Shown piece after piece: positions 43,914 through 53,592 of a stretch of 64,000 nt of DNA. Location: positions 4,960,001 through 5,024,000 of the forward strand of contig NZ_CP049838.1 in NCBI RefSeq assembly GCF_013085465.1. The letters are read 5' to 3'. The stretch is from Streptomyces asoensis (GTDB lineage: Bacteria; Actinomycetota; Actinomycetes; Streptomycetales; Streptomycetaceae). Each line of letters begins with the position of its first letter. Within the stretch, counting starts at the first letter, position 1. The notes below the pieces were generated by a model that worked only from the letters and a program-made list of their open reading frames with translations, did no database searches and was not told the DNA's origin. Both the position numbers and the translations under genes were made by a program.

Positions 43914-43945
43914 ATGGGGTGTGTTTCACGTGAAACACACCCCAT
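43914..43945. other. parS site 5 inside a 32-bp perfect palindrome
   Basis: The core GTTTCACGTGAAAC at 43923-43936 is extended symmetrically on both sides by ATGGGGTGT / ACACCCCAT, giving perfect symmetry around 43929.5. It lies 8 bp from the end of cydB. The RNA form would be a stable hairpin between cydB and cydCD. Confidence 0.9.
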
Positions 43946-43952
43946 ATCGGAC

Positions 43953-44957
43953 TCAGTGCGCGGCCTCGGCGATGTGCTGCGTACCGATCCGCTTGCGGAA
44001 CACCCAGTACGTCCAGCCCTGGTAGAGCAGCACGATCGGTGTGGCGATACCGGCACACCAGGTCATGATCTTCAGGGTGTACGGGCTCGACGAGGCGTTG
44101 GTCACCGTGAGGCTCCAGTTCTCGTTGAGCGTGGACGGCATGACGTTCGGAAAGAGCGTCAGGAAGAGCATCGCCACGGCGGCCACGATGGTGACGCCGG
44201 AGAGCGCGAACGACCAGCCCTCGCGTCCCGCCTGGTTCGCCACGAGCGCCGCGACCAGGGCACCGACCGCCACGACCAGGGCGACCAGACTCTTGCCGTC
44301 ACCACTGTCGATCTGCGTCCACAGCAGGAAGATCGAAGCGAACACGGCGGTCGCGAGCCCCACCTTCAGCGCCAGCTTCCGTGCCCGTTCCCGGATCTCG
44401 CCGACGGTCTTGAGGGCCGTGAACACCGCACCGTGGAAGGTGAACAGCGTCAGGGTCACCAGACCGCCGAGCAGCGCGTGCGGGTTGAGCAGGTCCCAGA
44501 CATTGCCCACGTACTCGAAGTCCTGGTCGATCTTGACACCCCCCACGAGGTTGCCGAAGGCGACGCCCCACAGGAAGGCGGGAAGGAGCGAGGTCCAGAA
44601 GATCGCGGTCTCCCAGTTGCGCTGCCAGTTCTCCTCGGGCCGCTTCGCCCGGTACTCGAAGGCGACGCCCCGCACGATCAGACAGACCAGGATGAGCAGC
44701 AGGGGCAGGTAGAAGCCGGAGAAGAGCGTGGCGTACCACTCGGGGAAGGCGGCGAAGGTCGCGCCGCCCGCCGTGAGCAGCCACACCTCGTTGCCGTCCC
44801 AGACGGGCCCGATGGTGTTGATGAGCACCCGCCGCTCGGGCCGGTCGCGGGCGAGCAGTTTGGTGAGGATGCCGACCCCGAAGTCGAAGCCCTCCAGGAA
44901 GAAGTAGCCGGTCCACAGGACGGCGATCAGGACGAACCAGACGTCGTGCAGTTCCAT
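43953..44957 (-). CDS. cydB: cytochrome bd ubiquinol/menaquinol oxidase subunit II
   Basis: 334 aa, about eight to nine helices. It starts MELHDVWFVLIAVLWTGYFFLEGFDFGVG, the conserved CydB N-terminus with the Asp/Glu quinol-side residues, and contains the ERRVLINTIGPVWDGNEVWLL block. With CydA it forms the high-affinity terminal oxidase that reduces O2 to water using menaquinol. It starts 20 bp after cydA and is followed after 84-93 bp by cydCD, so the three form one operon. Confidence 0.97.
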   Translation of the reverse strand: MELHDVWFVLIAVLWTGYFFLEGFDFGVGILTKLLARDRPERRVLINTIGPVWDGNEVWLLTAGGATFAAFPEWYATLFSGFYLPLLLILVCLIVRGVAFEYRAKRPEENWQRNWETAIFWTSLLPAFLWGVAFGNLVGGVKIDQDFEYVGNVWDLLNPHALLGGLVTLTLFTFHGAVFTALKTVGEIRERARKLALKVGLATAVFASIFLLWTQIDSGDGKSLVALVVAVGALVAALVANQAGREGWSFALSGVTIVAAVAMLFLTLFPNVMPSTLNENWSLTVTNASSSPYTLKIMTWCAGIATPIVLLYQGWTYWVFRKRIGTQHIAEAAH

Positions 44958-44977
44958 GACTGTGCAGCTCCCTCGGC

Positions 44978-46486
44978 CTAGTAGGAGAAGGCCATCGGCT
45001 TGTCGGCGTCCCGGGAGTCGCCGCCGATCTTCGTGGGCGGGTTGAGGTCGGCCTCGGTGAGCTCGGGCGGGCCGGCCTTCACGTACTTCACCAGCAGCTT
45101 GACCTCGATGACGGCGAGGATCGCGTAGAGCGCCGTGAAGACGATCATCGACGTGAGGACCTCGCCCTGGGAGACCCCGGGGGAGACCGCGTCACGGGTC
45201 TGGAGGACGCCGTAGACGACCCAGGGCTGGCGGCCCATCTCGGTGAAGATCCAGCCCCAGGAGTTGGCGATCAGCGGGAAGCCCAGGGTCCAGATCGCCG
45301 CCAGCCAGTAGAGCTTGGTGAGCTTGGGGCTGAGCGCCTTGTTCCTGAACAGCACCACATGCGGCACCTCGTCCTCGCCGACCCTCAGGTGCTGCGGCAG
45401 CAGGAACTTCTTGCGGGTGAGCCAGAGTCCTGCCAGGCCGATCGCGAAGGACGACATGCCGAAGCCGATCATCCAGCGGAAGCCCCAGTAGGCGACCGGG
45501 ATGTTGGGCCGGTAGTCGCCGGGACCGTACTTCTCCTGTTCGGCCTTGTTCACGTCGTTGATGCCGGGGACGTACGAGCTGAAGTCGTCGTTCGCGAGGA
45601 AGGACAGCAGGCCCGGGATCTCTATCGCGACCTTGTTGTGCCCCTTCTCGACGTCGCCGTAGGCGAAGACCGAGAACGGCGCGGGCGCCTCGCCGTCCCA
45701 CAGGGCCTCGGCGGCGGCCATCTTCATCGGCTGCTGCTTGAACATGACCTTGCCGAGGACGTCACCGCTGACGGCGGTGAGCAGACCGGCGATGACCACG
45801 GTGACCAGGCCCAGCCGCAGCGAGGTCTTCATCACCGGGATGTGCTTCTTGCGGTACAGATGGAAGGCGGCGATGCCGACCATGAAGGCGCCACCGGTGA
45901 GGAAGGCCGCGGACATGGTGTGGAAGACCTGGCTGAGCGCGGTGTTCTGGGTCAGCACGGCCCAGAAGTCGGTGAGCTCGGCCCGTCCCTTCTCCTTGTT
46001 GATCCGGTAGCCGACGGGGTGCTGCATCCACGAGTTGGCCGCGAGGATGAAGTACGCCGACAGGATCGTGCCGATCGAGACCATCCAGATGCAGGCCAGG
46101 TGGATCTTCTTCGGCAGCTTGTCCCAGCCGAAGATCCACAGGCCGATGAAGGTGGACTCGAAGAAGAAGGCGATCAGGGCCTCGAAGGCGAGCGGGGCTC
46201 CGAAGACGTCTCCGACGAAGCGCGAGTAGTCGGACCAGTTCATGCCGAACTGGAACTCCTGCACGATGCCGGTGACGACACCCATAGCGATGTTGATCAA
46301 GAAGAGCTTGCCCCAGAACTTCGTCGCCCTGAGGTACTTCTCGTTCTCCGTGCGCACCCAGGCGGTCTCCAGCCCGGCGGTGAGTGCCGCGAGGGAGATC
46401 GTCAGGGGGACGAAGAGGAAGTGGTAGACGGTGGTGATGCCGAACTGCCAGCGCGCCAGTGTCTCCGGCGCCAAAGCCAGGTCCAC
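44978..46486 (-). CDS. cydA: cytochrome bd oxidase subunit I
   Basis: 502 aa from GTG 46486, chosen because AAGGAGT lies 7 nt upstream; the frame to 46543 would run through the Rex operator side. Heme b595 ligand His22 lies in ITTVYHFLFVPL, a second heme His in QVFHTMSAAF, and heme b558 Met in RWMIGFGMSS. The short Q-loop form (ending near PNIPVAYWGFRW) is usual in actinobacteria. It catalyses quinol oxidation under low O2. A Rex operator lies 36 bp upstream, so expression should rise when NADH/NAD is high. Confidence 0.96.
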   Translation of the reverse strand: MDLALAPETLARWQFGITTVYHFLFVPLTISLAALTAGLETAWVRTENEKYLRATKFWGKLFLINIAMGVVTGIVQEFQFGMNWSDYSRFVGDVFGAPLAFEALIAFFFESTFIGLWIFGWDKLPKKIHLACIWMVSIGTILSAYFILAANSWMQHPVGYRINKEKGRAELTDFWAVLTQNTALSQVFHTMSAAFLTGGAFMVGIAAFHLYRKKHIPVMKTSLRLGLVTVVIAGLLTAVSGDVLGKVMFKQQPMKMAAAEALWDGEAPAPFSVFAYGDVEKGHNKVAIEIPGLLSFLANDDFSSYVPGINDVNKAEQEKYGPGDYRPNIPVAYWGFRWMIGFGMSSFAIGLAGLWLTRKKFLLPQHLRVGEDEVPHVVLFRNKALSPKLTKLYWLAAIWTLGFPLIANSWGWIFTEMGRQPWVVYGVLQTRDAVSPGVSQGEVLTSMIVFTALYAILAVIEVKLLVKYVKAGPPELTEADLNPPTKIGGDSRDADKPMAFSY

Positions 46487-46521
46487 GTCGTCACTCCTTA
46501 CCTCACGCTCGTGGATCACGC

Positions 46522-46539
46522 TTGTGAAAGCGTTCACAT
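46522..46539. promoter_or_regulatory. Rex operator (ROP) upstream of cydA
   Basis: TTGTGAAAGCGTTCACAT matches the Streptomyces Rex consensus TTGTGAA-N4-TTCACAA at 13 of 14 defined positions. It lies 36 bp before the cydA start. In S. coelicolor the cyd operon is a known Rex target, repressed when NAD+/NADH is high. Confidence 0.88.
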
Positions 46540-46577
46540 TCACAAGCTAGTATGCCGCACCCATTTTCGATAGACGA

Positions 46578-46611
46578 AGGGGGGTCCCCGCCTACCCGCG
46601 GAAACCCCCCT
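46578..46611 (-). terminator. hairpin between hisC and cydA
   Basis: AGGGGGGT (46578-46585) pairs with ACCCCCCT (46604-46611), with a nested GC-rich stem in the loop. It lies after the hisC stop (46653) in the direction of hisC transcription and before the cydA promoter. Confidence 0.6.
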
Positions 46612-46652
46612 GTGACCCCTGCTGACCAGCCGAAACCGGTGCAGGCGACTCG

Positions 46653-47732
46653 CTAGAGATCCTTGCGGAACCCTTCCGCCACCTTCAGGAAGATGTCGTT
46701 CGCCTCGTTCTCCCCGACCGTCACCCGCACACCCTCGCCCGGGAACGGCCGCACCACGACGCCGGCCTGCTCACACGCGGCCGCGAAGGGGACCGTGAGC
46801 TCGCCGAGCCGCAGCCACACGAAGTTGGCCTGGGTCTCGGGCACCGTCCAGCCCTGCGCGCGCAGCCCCTCGACCACCCGGAGGCGCTCGCACACCAGGG
46901 AACCGACCCGGCCGAGCAACGCGTCCTCGGCACGCAGCGAGGCGATCGCGGCCTCCTGCGCGAGCTGGCTCACGCCGAACGGCACCGCCGTCTTGCGCAG
47001 CGCCTCCGCCACCGGCTCGTGGGCGATGGCAAAGCCGACGCGCAGGCCGGCAAGGCCGTAGGCCTTGGAGAAGGTCCGCAGGACACAGACATTGGGCCGC
47101 TTCCGGTACAGCTCCACGCCGTCCGGCACCTCGGGGTCGCGGATGAACTCCCGGTACGCCTCGTCGAGCACGACCAGCACGTCACGCGGCACCCGGTCGA
47201 GGAACCGTTCCAGCTCGGCCCGCTTCACGACGGTGCCCGTGGGGTTGTTGGGGTTGCAGACGAAGATCAGCCGGGTCCGCTCGGTGATCGCGTCGGCCAT
47301 AGCGTCCAGGTCGTGCACATCCCCCGGCGTCAGCGGCACCTGCACGGCCTTCGCGCCGCTGATCTGCGTGATGATCGGGTAGGCCTCGAAGGACCGCCAG
47401 GCGTAGATCACCTCGTCGCCGGGGCCCGAGGTGGCCTGCACGAGCTGCTGGGCGACGCCGACCGAGCCGGTGCCGGTGGCCAGGTGGGAAGCGGGGACGC
47501 CGAACCGCTCGGACAGCTCGTTGATCAGAAGCGTGCAGGCCAGGTCCGGGTAACGGTTGAAGGAGGCGGCCGCCGCCGTCACCGACTCCATCACGCCCGG
47601 CAGCGGCGGATAGGGGTTCTCGTTGGAGGACAGCTTGTAGGCCACGGGACCGCCGCCCGCGGCCGGCTTGCCCGGCTTGTAGGTGGGGATCCCCTCCAGC
47701 TCGGCGCGCAGCTTGGGGCTCGTCTCGCTCAC
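46653..47732 (-). CDS. hisC: histidinol-phosphate/aromatic aminotransferase
   Basis: 359 aa from GTG 47732 with GAGGAGG 6-7 nt upstream. A class I/II aminotransferase fold: SSNENPYPP near the N-terminus, [18 protein letters not shown] lysine in [13 protein letters not shown] and a late Arg in [14 protein letters not shown]. It converts imidazole-acetol phosphate and glutamate to histidinol phosphate, or transaminates phenylpyruvate-type substrates. No his operon is nearby, so it is a second hisC copy or an aromatic aminotransferase (Pat); pheA, 24 kb away, makes phenylpyruvate. Confidence 0.92.
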   Translation of the reverse strand: MSETSPKLRAELEGIPTYKPGKPAAGGGPVAYKLSSNENPYPPLPGVMESVTAAAASFNRYPDLACTLLINELSERFGVPASHLATGTGSVGVAQQLVQATSGPGDEVIYAWRSFEAYPIITQISGAKAVQVPLTPGDVHDLDAMADAITERTRLIFVCNPNNPTGTVVKRAELERFLDRVPRDVLVVLDEAYREFIRDPEVPDGVELYRKRPNVCVLRTFSKAYGLAGLRVGFAIAHEPVAEALRKTAVPFGVSQLAQEAAIASLRAEDALLGRVGSLVCERLRVVEGLRAQGWTVPETQANFVWLRLGELTVPFAAACEQAGVVVRPFPGEGVRVTVGENEANDIFLKVAEGFRKDL

Positions 47733-48145
47733 CGCAGTCCTCCTCGTGACCACCACCGGCTTCAATACTGCTCACCTTATGAGGATTCGGCGCGGGTGCG
47801 TACAGCTGAGCAGGGACCGACGCCTGAAACGGAGGGACCTCTGCGACTTCTGAGGACGAAGCCGCACGAAGGCGTACGCGCGAGGGGGCGCGCTGCACAT
47901 ATATCTACGCGCCGGTAGTGCACTCCGTGGCGCGCATCCCTCGTACAGGTGAGTTGAGACCTCTTCGAAACATCGGTGCGTTGGCAGGCTCATCCGTGCC
48001 GACACGTCACGTCTTGGCATTGACTGAGTCAACTACCTTTCTTTCCAAGGCACTTGACCCCGTTTAGCCTTGCAGAAACGTGCCTGTCAATGCGTGCATA
48101 TGCGTCCGCCCTACCCCACCGAATGAGCCCTACTATCGGCTCGCC
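47733..48145. other. 413-bp divergent spacer between hisC and a LacI regulator
   Basis: No gene is seen. It contains the palindrome TTGACTGAGTCAA (48020-48032), flanked by CTTGG (48013-48017) and CCAAG (48045-48049), which could be an operator, and an AT-rich ACATATATCTAC stretch near 47896. Confidence 0.5.
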
Positions 48146-49258
48146 ATGACAGCAGCAGGGAAGCACCAGGTGAGCCGCGCGGAAACCTCACGCCGAGGCA
48201 GCCGGCCGGGCCGGGCGGGCATCAGGGACGTGGCCGCCGCCGCCGGAGTCTCCATCACGACCGTCTCCGACGCCCTCAACGGCAAGGGCAGGCTCCCGGA
48301 TGCCACCCGACGCCATGTCCGCGAGGTCGCCGACCGACTTGGCTACCGCCCTTCGGCGGCGGCCCGAACCCTCCGTACCGGCAAGTCGGGCCTCATCGGC
48401 CTGACCGTGACGACCTACGGGGATGAACCTTTCACCTTCACCGAGTTCGCGTACTTCGCCGAGATGGCGCGCGCCGCCACCTCGGCCGCGCTCGCCCGCG
48501 GCTACGCGCTCGTCATCCTCCCCGCGACCTCGCGCCACGACGTCTGGTCCAACGTCGCCCTGGACGGCACGGTCGTCATCGACCCGTCCGACCAGGATCC
48601 GGTGGTCAGCGAGCTGGTCCGGCAGGGTTTACCGGTCGTCTCCGACGGCCGCCCGGCCGGCTCGCTCCCGGTCACCGCATGGGTGGACAACGACCACGAG
48701 GCCGCCGTCCTCGACATCCTCGACCACCTGGCCGACGCCGGCGCCCGCCGCATCGGCCTCCTCACCGGCACCACGACGGACACGTACACACACCTGTCGA
48801 CCAGCGCGTACCTGCGGTGGTGCGAACGGGTCGGTCAGGACCCGGTCTACGAGGCCTATCCCGCGCACGACCCGTGCGCGGGCGCCGTGGCCGCCGATCG
48901 GCTGCTGGCCCGCCCCGACCGCCCCGACGCCGTCTACGGCCTGTTCGACCCCAACGGCACCGACCTGCTCGCCGCAGCCCGCCGCTATGGGCTACGGGTC
49001 CCCGAGGACCTGCTGATCGTCTGTTGCAGCGAGTCCACGGTGTACGCCAACACCGAGCCGCCCGTCACGACCCTCTCGTTGAAGCCGCGCCGCATCGGCA
49101 CGGCGGTGGTGCAACTCCTCATCGACGCGATCGAGGGCGAGGAAACGGATCGCCCGGTCGAGCAGGTGATACCGACCGAACTGTTCGTACGCACCTCTTC
49201 GCAGCGACGCCCCCCTCGGACCACGGTCAGCCCACCCCGGGCCCCGGAGGGGAAGTAG
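48146..49258 (+). CDS. LacI-family transcriptional regulator
   Basis: 370 aa from ATG 48146. The N-terminal HTH and hinge helix are typical (IRDVAAAAGVSITTVSDALNGKGRLPDATRRHV, with GYRPSAAARTLR). The C-terminal periplasmic-binding-like effector domain (~85-340) has the usual GLTVTTYGDEPF start and DNDHEAA and VYGLFDPNGTDLL blocks. LacI regulators mostly respond to sugars, but no sugar gene is adjacent. A 19-bp perfect hairpin follows the stop, so it is monocistronic. Confidence 0.92.
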   Translation: MTAAGKHQVSRAETSRRGSRPGRAGIRDVAAAAGVSITTVSDALNGKGRLPDATRRHVREVADRLGYRPSAAARTLRTGKSGLIGLTVTTYGDEPFTFTEFAYFAEMARAATSAALARGYALVILPATSRHDVWSNVALDGTVVIDPSDQDPVVSELVRQGLPVVSDGRPAGSLPVTAWVDNDHEAAVLDILDHLADAGARRIGLLTGTTTDTYTHLSTSAYLRWCERVGQDPVYEAYPAHDPCAGAVAADRLLARPDRPDAVYGLFDPNGTDLLAAARRYGLRVPEDLLIVCCSESTVYANTEPPVTTLSLKPRRIGTAVVQLLIDAIEGEETDRPVEQVIPTELFVRTSSQRRPPRTTVSPPRAPEGK

Positions 49259-49261
49259 CCC

Positions 49262-49313
49262 GCCGCCGCTCCCCACGACCGACGCCATGGCGCGGGTCGT
49301 GGGGAGCGGCGGC
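49262..49313 (+). terminator. 19-bp perfect hairpin after the LacI-type gene
   Basis: Arms 49262-49280 and 49295-49313 are exact reverse complements around a 14-nt loop, 3 bp after the stop codon. Confidence 0.8.
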
Positions 49314-49857
49314 TTGTTCGAGAAGCGGTCGGCGGGGGGAGGTCCGTTCGCGGCGGCTCGGGCGGCCGTACCGGGCAGTCCGAGGCGACTCGGGAAGGTC
49401 CGGGGTGGTCCCGGGGTGATTCAGGGGCAGCGGTGCGAGCGGTCCGGGCGGTGCGAGCGGTCCGCGTCAACGAAAGTTGGCAGGAGGCACGTACGGGCGG
49501 TTTCCGGTGGTGCTGGAGACATCAGACGTCGCTTCGGCCACAGCCGCCTCATCGACCGCGCTCCGGCCGCCGAAATCGCCCTCGCCCGGCCGATGCCGTC
49601 CTCCGGTCCGTCCGACGGAGCAGCCCGCGGGGGTGGGGTGCGGGTGCGGGCAAGGTGCGCGCCGCGTGAGTCCGGACTGCCGAAGCCCTGCCCAATCGGG
49701 GCGAAAGCCGCGATGAACTGGAGCCTTGCTCCGATTCACCACCCCTGGGTCATCACACGGCGCGATCCGCATTCCTATGATGGACGCACGGCACCGCGGG
49801 CCGCTGCGACCAGGCAGCCCGAAGGGTGCAGATGCGGCGCGATGGTGGAGGGGTCTG
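49314..49857. other. 544-bp spacer between LacI and phosphatase genes
   Basis: Apart from the 18-bp tandem repeat I see no gene. A TATGAT hexamer (49776-49781) is the best -10 candidate for the phosphatase gene, 76 bp before its start. All open frames here are Arg/Pro/Ala-rich shadows. Confidence 0.45.
49431..49466. repeat. 18-bp tandem duplication
   Basis: CGGTGCGAGCGGTCCGGG (49431-49448) and CGGTGCGAGCGGTCCGCG (49449-49466) differ at one base. Intergenic. Confidence 0.7.
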
Positions 49858-50943
49858 ATGACTCAGGGGGCCGGTCAGGGACCCGAGGTGGAGCGGACGG
49901 CGACGTTGCGCGACTTCCGGGTGCCCGCTTACGTCCACGAGACCGGTCCGTACGACCCCGGCACAGACCCGGGCAATGCCGCGCCGCCTCTCGAAGAGCC
50001 GCTGGAGCACCCGGACGGCTACACGCCCACCCAGCGCGACCTGCCCGTCATCAGCCGGCGCGGCGACACCCTCCAGGTGGCCGTCGACCCGGTGGCCGTC
50101 CAGGCCCCGCTGCCGGCGACCGGCCCGGGACCGCTGTTCGTCGTCGGTGACGTCCACGGCTACCTCGACGAACTGGTGGCCGCACTTCAGGAGAAGGGCC
50201 TGGTCGACTCCGCCGGCAACTGGTGCGCGGGCACGGCCCGGCTGTGGTTCCTCGGTGACTTCACCGACCGCGGCCCGGACGGCATCGGCGTCATCGACCT
50301 CGTCATGCGGCTGTCCGCCGAGGCCGCCGCGGCCGGCGGGTACTGCAAGGCCCTCATGGGCAACCACGAACTGCTGCTGCTCGGCGCCAAGCGCTTCGGC
50401 GACACGCCCGTCAACTCCGGTGCGGGCACCGCCACCTTCCAGGCGGCCTGGCTGCTCAACGGCGGCCAGAAGTACGACATGGACCGTCTCCAGGACCACC
50501 ACCTCCAGTGGATGGCTCGCCTCGACGCGGTCGAGGAGGTCGACGGCCACCTGCTCGTGCACTCCGACACCACCGCCTACCTCGACTACGGCGACTCGAT
50601 CGAGGCGGTCAACGACACCGTCCGCGAGACGATCACGCGCAACGACGCGGACGAGGTGTGGGACCTGTTCCGCAAGTTCACCAAGCGCTTCTCCTTCCGC
50701 GACGAGGGCGGCGCCGACGCCGTACGCTCCCTGCTCGATACGTACGGCGGCACCCGGATCGTTCACGGCCACAGCCCGATTCCCTACCTGCTGGGCGAAG
50801 TCGGCTCCGAGGACGGCGAGGACAACGGCGGTCCGCACGTCGAGGGACCGCACGTCTACGCGGACGGGCTGGCCATCGCGATGGACGGCGGCGTGACGAT
50901 GGCCGGAAAACTGCTGGTCCAGCAACTGCCCCTGGAAATCTGA
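49858..50943 (+). CDS. metallophosphoesterase, serine/threonine-phosphatase type
   Basis: 361 aa from ATG 49858, with GGAGGGG 5-7 nt upstream. The calcineurin-type metal motifs are in order: GDVHG (~100), GDFTDRG (~134), GNHE (~166) and HGHS near residue 300. The layout resembles PPP-type bacterial phosphatases. The first ~85 residues are an unstructured acidic/Pro leader. A role as a protein phosphatase is plausible, but nucleotide or other phosphoesters cannot be excluded. Next gene on the same strand: a membrane protein, 204 bp away. Confidence 0.9.
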   Translation: MTQGAGQGPEVERTATLRDFRVPAYVHETGPYDPGTDPGNAAPPLEEPLEHPDGYTPTQRDLPVISRRGDTLQVAVDPVAVQAPLPATGPGPLFVVGDVHGYLDELVAALQEKGLVDSAGNWCAGTARLWFLGDFTDRGPDGIGVIDLVMRLSAEAAAAGGYCKALMGNHELLLLGAKRFGDTPVNSGAGTATFQAAWLLNGGQKYDMDRLQDHHLQWMARLDAVEEVDGHLLVHSDTTAYLDYGDSIEAVNDTVRETITRNDADEVWDLFRKFTKRFSFRDEGGADAVRSLLDTYGGTRIVHGHSPIPYLLGEVGSEDGEDNGGPHVEGPHVYADGLAIAMDGGVTMAGKLLVQQLPLEI

Positions 50944-51147
50944 ACGTTCCCGGGGCAGTTCCCGGGGCAGAAGTACCCCACTGTGGACCCGTCTGCGACA
51001 TCGCAGGCCAGGGGCCAATTTCGGCAAACCCCCTGTCACCCCATGCCGTCACCGCTCTACCATCGGGTTATCCGTAGCAGGCTCCCCTCCGTTTCTGCCC
51101 GACGGCTCGTTGGCATGCGAGCCCCAAGCCCTACGGAGCATCGGGGG

Positions 51148-52023
51148 ATGCAGATGAACAGCGTTCCGCAGCACCTGAACAGCGAGGACCGCCAGGAGTA
51201 CGAGCGGATCCTCGACGAGGCGCTGCGCTCCGCCCCACACCACCCGGAACTGGCCGCGGTCGGACAGCGGCTCAACCCCGAACAACTGCGCACCATGGCG
51301 CTCAACGCCTCCGCACTCATCACGGTGGCCGCGGCGGCCGAGTACCAGCACTACGTGAAGGTCCGCGAGGAGCTGCGCCACCCCGCGCCGTCCACCCCGT
51401 CGTCCACGTCCGAGACCGGCTCCGCGGAGCCGGGCGCGGCCGCGATGGGGCTCGCCACCACCATGGGGGAGGCGGCCCAGGCCGCCGAAGCCGCCGGGGC
51501 GGGCGCCGTCGCCGCCGTCCTCACCCCCGTACTCGCCGGGACAGCCGCGATGATCTTCCTGCTCGTCGGCTACCTCCTCAGGGCGGTCGACCCCGAGCAG
51601 GCGTTCGCCCGGACCATGGTCACCGCCGGCTGGACATTCGGGGCCGTGGCCGTGGCCGCGATCCTCGTCGCCACCGTCGCGTTGCTGCTCACCGCCCTGC
51701 GCAACCGGCCCTCCCTGGAGGCCGGACCGTACGGCGAACTGAGCGAGGAGGTCGACCAGGCCAGGGAAGCCTGGCGAGAAGCCCTGCTGGAACGCGGCAT
51801 CCTGCCGTTCCTCCGGGAGGCCCTCGCCGACCCCGGCACGGCCGCCGCCCTGCACACCGACCCGGTCCCACCGGCCCCCACCGGCCGCCTCCCGAAGATC
51901 GGCTACGACCGCCCGGGCTTCAGCAGCCCGGACGACGGCCGCTCGACCGGCCCGCGCCCGAGCTTCAGCAGTCCGGACTACAGCAGCCCGGACTTCGGCG
52001 GCCCGGAGCACCAGCCGGAATAG
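51148..52023 (+). CDS. two-helix membrane protein of unknown function with repetitive C-terminus
   Basis: 291 aa from ATG 51148 (ATG 51154 equally possible). A helical N-terminal part (~5-85) is followed by a linker, Ala/Gly-rich helices (~100-130) and two membrane segments (VLAGTAAMIFLLVGYLLRAV and GAVAVAAILVATVALLLTAL). A soluble helical region with an EVDQAREAWREALLERGILPFLRE block follows, and the C-terminus has FSSPD/YSSPD/FGGP repeats, which suggest surface or polymer interaction. Family not recognised. Confidence 0.82.
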   Translation: MQMNSVPQHLNSEDRQEYERILDEALRSAPHHPELAAVGQRLNPEQLRTMALNASALITVAAAAEYQHYVKVREELRHPAPSTPSSTSETGSAEPGAAAMGLATTMGEAAQAAEAAGAGAVAAVLTPVLAGTAAMIFLLVGYLLRAVDPEQAFARTMVTAGWTFGAVAVAAILVATVALLLTALRNRPSLEAGPYGELSEEVDQAREAWREALLERGILPFLREALADPGTAAALHTDPVPPAPTGRLPKIGYDRPGFSSPDDGRSTGPRPSFSSPDYSSPDFGGPEHQPE

Positions 52024-52173
52024 GCACTCGGCTTGCGCCCCCGCCGACCCCGCCGAGGGGAGCGCAAGCCGTACGCCGGGCACCGGACGGCTCTGGTGGA
52101 GCGTCGCCCCATGGATCAGTGCTGCCCTGGGGATCGGTGGTGCCCTGCGGTCATCCGGTCATCCGGTCATCCG

Positions 52174-53592
52174 TCAGAGGATGCCCGCCCGGCCGGCCGC
52201 GGTGATCCAGCTGGGGAACTCGGACAGCAGCCGGTCGTATAGCTCCTGGTCCGGGAGGGTGCTGATGTCGTCCACGGAGAAGAACCCCACGTTGTCGACG
52301 CGGCGTCCGGGCAGTGTGTCGAACCGCTCCAGGACCCCGTAGTTGGACCGGCCGAGCCCCACGAACTGCCAGAAGATCGGCTCCTCGACCGCCGCCCGCA
52401 GCTCCCGTTCGATCGCCGCGTCGCGGTAGACCCCTCCGTCGGAGAAGAACAGCACCAAGGTCGGGGCGGCCGCCGGATTCTCCCGGACATACGATCTGAC
52501 CTGGGCAATCGCCTTCTGTTCCTCGTTCTGGATGCCGACCGAGCGCATGTCGACCTGCCCCGGCTCCATCCCCTTGCGAGGCTTCTTGCCGCGCCGGAAC
52601 AGACTGATCTCCCCCACCCGCACATGCAGCCGCAGCCACTCGGGGAGCTCGCCCAACCGCAGGTCGGGAAGGCGGGCGGCATCGCTGGCGAAGGTCCAGG
52701 CCTGCATCTCGCCGTCGTCGTCGAGTTCTGCCGCCACCGCCGCCATGCGCTCCACGACGTCCGCCACCACACCCCGTGAGTACAGGAACGCCATGGACCC
52801 GGAGGCATCGAGGACGAGCACGACCCGCGCGCTGATCCCCTCCGCCCCCCGCTTGCTCAGACTGACGGCGACCTGCTCCTTGCGCAGTGACAGCCGCTTA
52901 CGCATGTCGACGGGAAGCCGCTCCTCCCCCTTGGTCAGACGGGGGCCGGACGCTGGGGTGGTTGTCGGTGGGGTGGTTGTCGATGGGGTGAGCGCGGGTG
53001 GAGTGATGGGCCGTGGGGTGACCACTGGGCGGTTCGGTGGGGTGGCCGCCTGCTTCGGCTCCTCGTCGACCGTGATCCCGAAGTCCGTGGCCACCCCCGC
53101 GAGCCCGGAGGCGTACCCCTGTCCGACCGCCCGGAACTTCCAGCGCCCCTCGCGCAGGTACAGCTCACCGGCGAGGAACGCCGTCTCCGTGTCGGCCTGC
53201 ATCTCGAAGCGGGCCACTTCGGAGCGCCCGTCCCCGCCGAGCAGCCTCAGCGTCAGGCCGGTCACCTGCCCGAAGGTGCCGCCGTCGGCCGACGCGCACA
53301 GCACCACCCGGGTGATGGCGCCCTCCAGCGAGCGCAGGTCCACCTGGACGGTGTCGGTCATGACACCGGCTTCGCTCCGTTTGCCGACGTGCCGCACGGC
53401 GCCGGACGCGTGCAGCGGCTGGTTGTAGAAGACGAAGTCCCCGTCGTCACGCACCCGTCCGTCCTGCGCCAGCAGCAGCGCCGAGGCATCGATGTCCGGC
53501 CCACCGGCCCTCTCGGCCCAGCTGAGTTCGACCCGTACGTCCGGTGCGTCGACCGGCAGATTGGCACCCTTGCTCAGGGATCGCGCTGTCAT
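52174..53592 (-). CDS. TerD-VWA fusion protein (tellurite/stress-type)
   Basis: 472 aa. Residues ~1-175 are a TerD domain with the Ca-binding-type stretch [27 protein letters not shown] Pro/Thr-rich linker (~185-240) has PTTTP repeats and a basic KRLSLRKEQ segment. A VWA domain (~255-465) has MIDAS motif DASGS and the SDGGVY segment. Ter proteins are membrane-surface Ca-dependent complexes involved in phage, tellurite and stress resistance; the VWA part resembles TerF/TerY partners. ATG 53592 overlaps the stop of a small upstream frame (ATGA). No other ter genes are adjacent. Confidence 0.9.
   Translation of the reverse strand: MTARSLSKGANLPVDAPDVRVELSWAERAGGPDIDASALLLAQDGRVRDDGDFVFYNQPLHASGAVRHVGKRSEAGVMTDTVQVDLRSLEGAITRVVLCASADGGTFGQVTGLTLRLLGGDGRSEVARFEMQADTETAFLAGELYLREGRWKFRAVGQGYASGLAGVATDFGITVDEEPKQAATPPNRPVVTPRPITPPALTPSTTTPPTTTPASGPRLTKGEERLPVDMRKRLSLRKEQVAVSLSKRGAEGISARVVLVLDASGSMAFLYSRGVVADVVERMAAVAAELDDDGEMQAWTFASDAARLPDLRLGELPEWLRLHVRVGEISLFRRGKKPRKGMEPGQVDMRSVGIQNEEQKAIAQVRSYVRENPAAAPTLVLFFSDGGVYRDAAIERELRAAVEEPIFWQFVGLGRSNYGVLERFDTLPGRRVDNVGFFSVDDISTLPDQELYDRLLSEFPSWITAAGRAGIL

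Noticed and set aside
40269..44981. 1570-codon open frame on + across the cydABCD genes
   Set aside because: It is antisense to cydB and cydCD, whose motifs and start sites are intact on the minus strand. The translation is Gln/Gly/Arg/Pro-rich without domain motifs, typical of a GC-bias shadow.
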